Of a stretch of 64,000 nucleotides of DNA, positions 60,519 to 64,000 are shown piece after piece. The notes beneath the pieces were generated by a model. The model saw only the letters and a list, made by a program, of their open reading frames with translations. It ran no database searches and was not told the DNA's origin. The stretch is from JADCGM01 sp943370355. Lineage in GTDB: Bacteria; Pseudomonadota; Alphaproteobacteria; Sphingomonadales; Sphingomonadaceae. The translations under genes and the position numbers were made by a program. Position 1 is the first letter of the stretch; each line of letters opens with the position of its first letter. Location of the stretch: positions 62,001 through 126,000 of the forward strand of contig CALRQP020000002.1 in assembly GCA_943370355.1 (NCBI GenBank), in the 5' to 3' direction.

Positions 60519-61760
60519 GTGACTGCAGCAGCGCTGGCCGGCATCAAAGTGCTCGACCTGTCCCGGGTGCTGGCCGGGCCATGGTCGACGCAGATCTTGG
60601 CCGACTTCGGCGCTGACGTGATCAAGATCGAAGTGCCCGGCAAGGGCGACGATACGCGCGGCTGGGGCCCGCCCTTTCTGACCGGCGCGGACGGCGAAGA
60701 GGAAGCCGGCACCAGCGCCTATTATCTGTCCTGCAACCGCAACAAGCGGTCGGCTGCGATCAATCTCGCCAACCCCGAAGGCGCTGCACTGATCCGAGCG
60801 CTGGCCGCGAAGGCCGATATCGTTGTCGAGAACTTCAAGGTGGGCGGCCTCGCCAAATATCGCCTCGACTATCCGAGCCTGTCGGCGATCAATCCCCGGC
60901 TCGTTTATTGCTCGATCACGGGCTTCGGCCAGACCGGACCCTACGCCAATCGCGGCGGCTATGATTTCGTCGCGCAGGGCATGGGCGGGTTCATGAGCAT
61001 CACGGGAGAGGAGGACGGCCCGCCGCTGCGGGCCGGCGTCGCGATGGCCGACCTGTCGACAGGCATGTACGCGACCGTCAGCATCCTTGCGGCGCTACGT
61101 CATGCGGAGGCAACCGGACAGGGTCAGCACATCGACGTGTCGCTGCTAGACACCCAGATCACCATGCTTGCCAACCAAGCGATGAACTGGCTGGTCGGCG
61201 GCATCGTACCGGGGCGTCTTGGAAATCGCCACCCGACTGTCGTGCCCTACAAGACCTTCGAGGTCGCCGACGGCAATATCATCATCGCGGTCGGCAACGA
61301 CGGCCAGTTCCGCGCGCTGTGCCACGATCTCGGCATGCCCGATGTCGCCGACGACCCAAAGTTCACGACCGGCCGCGCCCGGCTGATCAACCGCGACGAA
61401 ATCGAGGACATCGTCCAGCAGAAGGTGCGCGGCTTCAACGGCCTCGCGCTGATCGACCGGCTCGTCGCAAAGGGCATACCGGCTGGCCCCGTCAATTCGA
61501 TCCGAGAGATTTTCGAGGACCCGTTCGTCGAGGCGCGCAACACGGTGCACCGCTTCAAGCGCGAGGACGGCGTCGAAATCCCGACCGTCGCCTTCCCGGG
61601 CAAGCTGTCGGCGACGCCGGCCGGCTACCGCCACCGCCCGCCGCATGTCGGTGAACAGACGCGCGACATCCTCAGCGAATGGCTCGATCTCGACAGCGAC
61701 CAGCTGGATGAACTGGAGCAGGGCAGCACGATTGTGCAGCGGCGTGCGCATGCGAGCTGA
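60519..61760 (+). CDS. CaiB/BaiF-family CoA-transferase
   Basis: 413 aa, class III CoA-transferase moving CoA between acids. LAGIKVLDLSRVLAGPWSTQ, LADFGADVIKIEVPGKGDDT and NRNKRSAAINLANPEG are standard, as is LVYCSITGFGQTGPYANRGG. The catalytic Asp is expected in the segment GVAMADLSTGMYATVSILAA. The GTG at 60519 has GGGAGG 7 nt upstream; an ATG two codons earlier sits too close to it. Longer frames are rejected. It probably activates the acid used by the acyl-CoA dehydrogenase that overlaps its 3' end by 11 nt. Confidence 0.92.
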   Translation: MTAAALAGIKVLDLSRVLAGPWSTQILADFGADVIKIEVPGKGDDTRGWGPPFLTGADGEEEAGTSAYYLSCNRNKRSAAINLANPEGAALIRALAAKADIVVENFKVGGLAKYRLDYPSLSAINPRLVYCSITGFGQTGPYANRGGYDFVAQGMGGFMSITGEEDGPPLRAGVAMADLSTGMYATVSILAALRHAEATGQGQHIDVSLLDTQITMLANQAMNWLVGGIVPGRLGNRHPTVVPYKTFEVADGNIIIAVGNDGQFRALCHDLGMPDVADDPKFTTGRARLINRDEIEDIVQQKVRGFNGLALIDRLVAKGIPAGPVNSIREIFEDPFVEARNTVHRFKREDGVEIPTVAFPGKLSATPAGYRHRPPHVGEQTRDILSEWLDLDSDQLDELEQGSTIVQRRAHAS

Positions 61761-63435
61761 CCCCGTCGATCAGGCGCTGGTGCTGCCGGGTCTCCCGGAT
61801 CTGCTGCGCAGGGCTGCCGAGGCAGCGCAGGCGTTTGTCGCTGCTGTCCGCCCGGCGGTGCTGGCGCGGGTTTCCAGTGCGCAGGGCGGCATCGACCGCC
61901 GCGTCGCCGACCGCGAACAGCATATCGTGCACGGCTTTGGCTGGTATGCCTCCTACGTTGAACTGATGCGCGAGGTCGCCAGCTGGGCGGCCAACCTCTC
62001 GGCAAGCAGCAAATTCGGCGAGATCGAGGGGCTGCTCGCGCAGCTGCTGTTCGCCGAATATGGCGCGCAGCTGGCTGGCGGCATCCCAATGAACCAGGGC
62101 GAGACGATCCGCCCCGGCGATCTGACCGACGATCCGGCCGCGCTGGCGCTGTTGCAGGCCGCACCGCTTGCCAGACTGGTCCGCGATGGCGGCGGACAAC
62201 TGCAGAAGACCGCAATCGCACTGCATCTTGCCAGCGCCCGGGGCCGGCAGACGCTGGAGAATTGTGGACTCGACGACACGCTCGACATGGTACGCGACCA
62301 GTTTTTTGCCTTCTCGCAGGCCAAGGTCGCGCCCTTCGCGCATGGCTGGCACTTGGCAGACGAGCTGATCCCGCTGCCGCTCGTCGCCGAGCTTGGCGAG
62401 ATGGGCGTATTCGGCATGACGATTCCCGAGGCACATGGCGGGCTCGGCATGGGCAAGACCGCGATGTGCGTGGTGTCCGAAGAGTTGTCGCGCGGCTGGA
62501 TCGGGGTCGGCTCGCTGGCGACGCGGTCGGAGATTGCCGCCGAGCTCATCATCGGCGGCGGTACTGCGGCGCAGCAGGCCGAATGGTTGCCGAAGATCGC
62601 CAGTGCCGAAGTGTTGCCGACAGCAGTGTTTACCGAACCCGACACCGGGTCCGATCTCGGTGCGCTCCGGACGCGCGCGGTGCGCGATGGCGACGACTAT
62701 CTGGTCAGCGGCAACAAGACCTGGATCACCCATGCCGCGCGCGCCGATGTGATGACACTGCTCGTCCGCACCGATGCGGCGACGGCGAACCATAGCGGCC
62801 TGTCGATGCTGATCGCGCCGAAGCCGCGCGGCACGGTCGAGGACCCCTTCCCCGGTGAGGGCATGTCCGGCGGCGAGATCGAGGTGATCGGCTATCGCGG
62901 TATGAAGGAATATGAGATCGCCTTCGACGCGTTCCGTGTGCCGGCGCGCAACCTGCTCGGCGGCATCGAAGGCGTCGGCTTCAAGCATCTGATGGCGACG
63001 TTCGAGAGCGCGCGTATCCAGACGGCGGCGCGCGCGGTCGGCGTGGCGCAAGCCGCGCTCGACGTGGGCCTCGCCTATGCGGTGGAGCGCAAGCAGTTCG
63101 GGCGCGCGCTCATCGAATTTCCGCGCGTCGCCAACAAGCTCGCGATGATGGCGGCGGAGATCATGGGCGCGCGCCAGCTGACCTATTTCGCAGCGCGGCA
63201 GAAGGATGACGGCAAGCGCTGCGATCTCGAGGCAGGCATGGCCAAGCTGATCGGCGCGCGGGTGGCATGGGCGGCGGCCGACAATGCGCTGCAGATCCAT
63301 GGCGGCAACGGCTTCGCGACCGAATATCCGGTGAGCCGGTTGCTCGCAGATGCGCGCATCCTGAATATCTTCGAGGGTGCCGGAGAGATCCAGGCGCAGG
63401 TTATCGCGCGCCGCCTGCTCGACGGCGGCAACTGA
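61750..63435 (+). CDS. Acyl-CoA dehydrogenase with N-terminal helical extension
   Basis: 561 aa. The last 390 residues are a normal acyl-CoA dehydrogenase: FGMTIPEAHGGLGMGKTAMC, TAVFTEPDTGSDLGALRT, TWITHAARADVMTLLVR, GFKHLMATFESARIQTAARA and the C-terminal LNIFEGAGEIQAQVIARRLL, where the base Glu is expected in FEG. The first about 165 residues (PGLPDLLRRAAEAAQAFVAA, then FGWYASYVELMREVASWAAN) are an extra helical region, as in longer acyl-CoA dehydrogenases used for branched or aryl-aliphatic acids. The start at 61750 is inside the CoA-transferase gene. Confidence 0.9.
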   Translation: MRADPVDQALVLPGLPDLLRRAAEAAQAFVAAVRPAVLARVSSAQGGIDRRVADREQHIVHGFGWYASYVELMREVASWAANLSASSKFGEIEGLLAQLLFAEYGAQLAGGIPMNQGETIRPGDLTDDPAALALLQAAPLARLVRDGGGQLQKTAIALHLASARGRQTLENCGLDDTLDMVRDQFFAFSQAKVAPFAHGWHLADELIPLPLVAELGEMGVFGMTIPEAHGGLGMGKTAMCVVSEELSRGWIGVGSLATRSEIAAELIIGGGTAAQQAEWLPKIASAEVLPTAVFTEPDTGSDLGALRTRAVRDGDDYLVSGNKTWITHAARADVMTLLVRTDAATANHSGLSMLIAPKPRGTVEDPFPGEGMSGGEIEVIGYRGMKEYEIAFDAFRVPARNLLGGIEGVGFKHLMATFESARIQTAARAVGVAQAALDVGLAYAVERKQFGRALIEFPRVANKLAMMAAEIMGARQLTYFAARQKDDGKRCDLEAGMAKLIGARVAWAAADNALQIHGGNGFATEYPVSRLLADARILNIFEGAGEIQAQVIARRLLDGGN

Positions 63436-63899
63436 CCTAGAGGAAGCCGGACGGCAGCGACACCAGATCAGCGGGAAGGTCGATGTCGCGCGCGAGGCCC
63501 GGGCGAGTGAGAATTTGGAAGGCGTCGTTGTACGTACGCGTTCGCCCATGATCTTCGCGGCTCGTCCCTTCACCGCCTTGGCAACAATGAACGGCGACAC
63601 GGCAACACAGGGCTCGTGGCGCGGCGCGAGTGAGTCCGCAATGCATGGCACGGTGAGGATCGGCGCGATGCTGAGCCAAGGATTGGAAAAGAATTTGTCG
63701 TATAGTTGCCGGCAGCCGGACCTGAGCCAATACGCCTTGCGGACCTGAATTTGAGCGGCGCCAGTACCTAGTAACACCTTGGCGAAAGTCTACGGAGTTT
63801 GAAATTGAATTGCCGCCCCAATCTGTGATGGACATCCACGCCCCGGTGGGCGCCGCCAGTCCGAGGGCGTAGCCTCGATCTATCTGAACGCCACAGTCC
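63436..63899. other. 464-nt stretch without a supported gene
   Basis: Frames open on both strands are short and lack start signals or recognisable motifs. The minus-strand frame ending near 63437 finishes ARDIDLPADLVSLPSGFL, which reads like protein and could be a decayed remnant, but no family is recognised. Nothing repeated or palindromic stands out. Confidence 0.4.
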
Positions 63900-64000
63900 T
63901 CACGCGCCGCCGTCTATTGGATCCAGCCTCCATACGGCGACATCTGCCGGACCAAGTCCTGCCCCTCCCAACAGAAATTCGCCCTGTTTGGCGAAGTCCA
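63900..64000 (-). CDS. Possible C-terminal end of a gene cut by the right edge
   Basis: On the minus strand an open frame of about 32 codons ends at TGA 63900. The visible tail is DFAKQGEFLLGGAGLGPADV, then AVWRLDPIDGGA. It has a plausible coding feel, but no family can be named from so little, and the start is outside the window. Confidence 0.3.
   Translation of the reverse strand, partial: DFAKQGEFLLGGAGLGPADVAVWRLDPIDGGA

Noticed and set aside
61672..63777. 701-codon open frame on the minus strand opposite the CoA-transferase end and acyl-CoA dehydrogenase
   Set aside because: It is the antisense of genes with intact motifs on the plus strand. High GC leaves long antisense frames open, and its translation is Arg/Ala/Asp-rich with no domain.
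63437..63835. 132-codon minus-strand frame after the acyl-CoA dehydrogenase
   Set aside because: Its end reads like protein, but there is no recognisable family or start signal; left as a possible remnant only.

Overview
The window looks like chromosomal DNA of a high-GC alphaproteobacterium, most likely a member of the Sphingomonadales. Pointers are two TonB-dependent receptors with sphingomonad-style plug starts, an aerobic/microaerobic cbb3-oxidase block under an Fnr regulator, many FAD- and CoA-dependent catabolic enzymes, tight ATGA/GTGA gene overlaps, and frequent GTG/TTG starts. No tRNA, rRNA, insertion sequence, integrase or CRISPR array was seen. This assignment is an inference from gene content; no database search was run.

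Layout. 1-3.2 kb: a GntR/FadR-type regulator (cut by the left edge) divergent from a TonB-dependent receptor, with a TTGTATACAA palindrome between them. 3.3-14.2 kb: a complete microaerobic respiration block, ccoNOQP-ccoGHIS, ompW (opposite strand), hemN, a small cysteine-rich secreted protein and fnr. Fnr-type TTGAT-N4-ATCAA boxes lie before ccoN and between ompW and hemN. 14.4-41.8 kb: a large catabolic island. It carries a LeuCD-type hydro-lyase plus an isocitrate-lyase-family C-C lyase, three MDR dehydrogenases, a cytochrome c, an FAD dehydrogenase, two VAO/GlcD-type FAD oxidases, two FAD monooxygenases, ALDH, a two-domain VOC protein, a single-cysteine Asp/Glu-racemase-fold enzyme, a polysaccharide-deacetylase-fold hydrolase, hydrolases, a methyltransferase, two transporters and an IclR regulator. 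39-51 kb: an export-oriented set with Tat-like signals (two DUF1838 proteins, an alpha/beta hydrolase, a flavin amine oxidase), more secreted hydrolases and a second TonB receptor. 51.5-60 kb: an operon of a WD40-like/caspase protein, a second caspase and a trypsin-like protease, all with signal peptides. Convergent to it are a repeat-bearing lipoprotein and a TolB-like/TPR membrane protein. 60.5-63.4 kb: a CaiB/BaiF CoA-transferase and an acyl-CoA dehydrogenase. The last 0.5 kb is largely empty, with a possible gene end at the right edge.

How it fits together. The cco/hemN/fnr genes form a self-contained low-oxygen regulon. The catabolic island reads as uptake (TonB receptors, MFS, GPH), secreted or periplasmic hydrolysis, flavin-dependent oxidation or hydroxylation, ring or imide opening, and finally hydration and lyase cleavage of a substituted malate to central metabolites; the substrate cannot be named from sequence alone. 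The caspase-caspase-trypsin operon is the best candidate for an undescribed system: two cysteine proteases with intact His/Cys dyads and a serine protease with an intact triad and Arg/Lys pocket, translationally coupled and apparently all exported.
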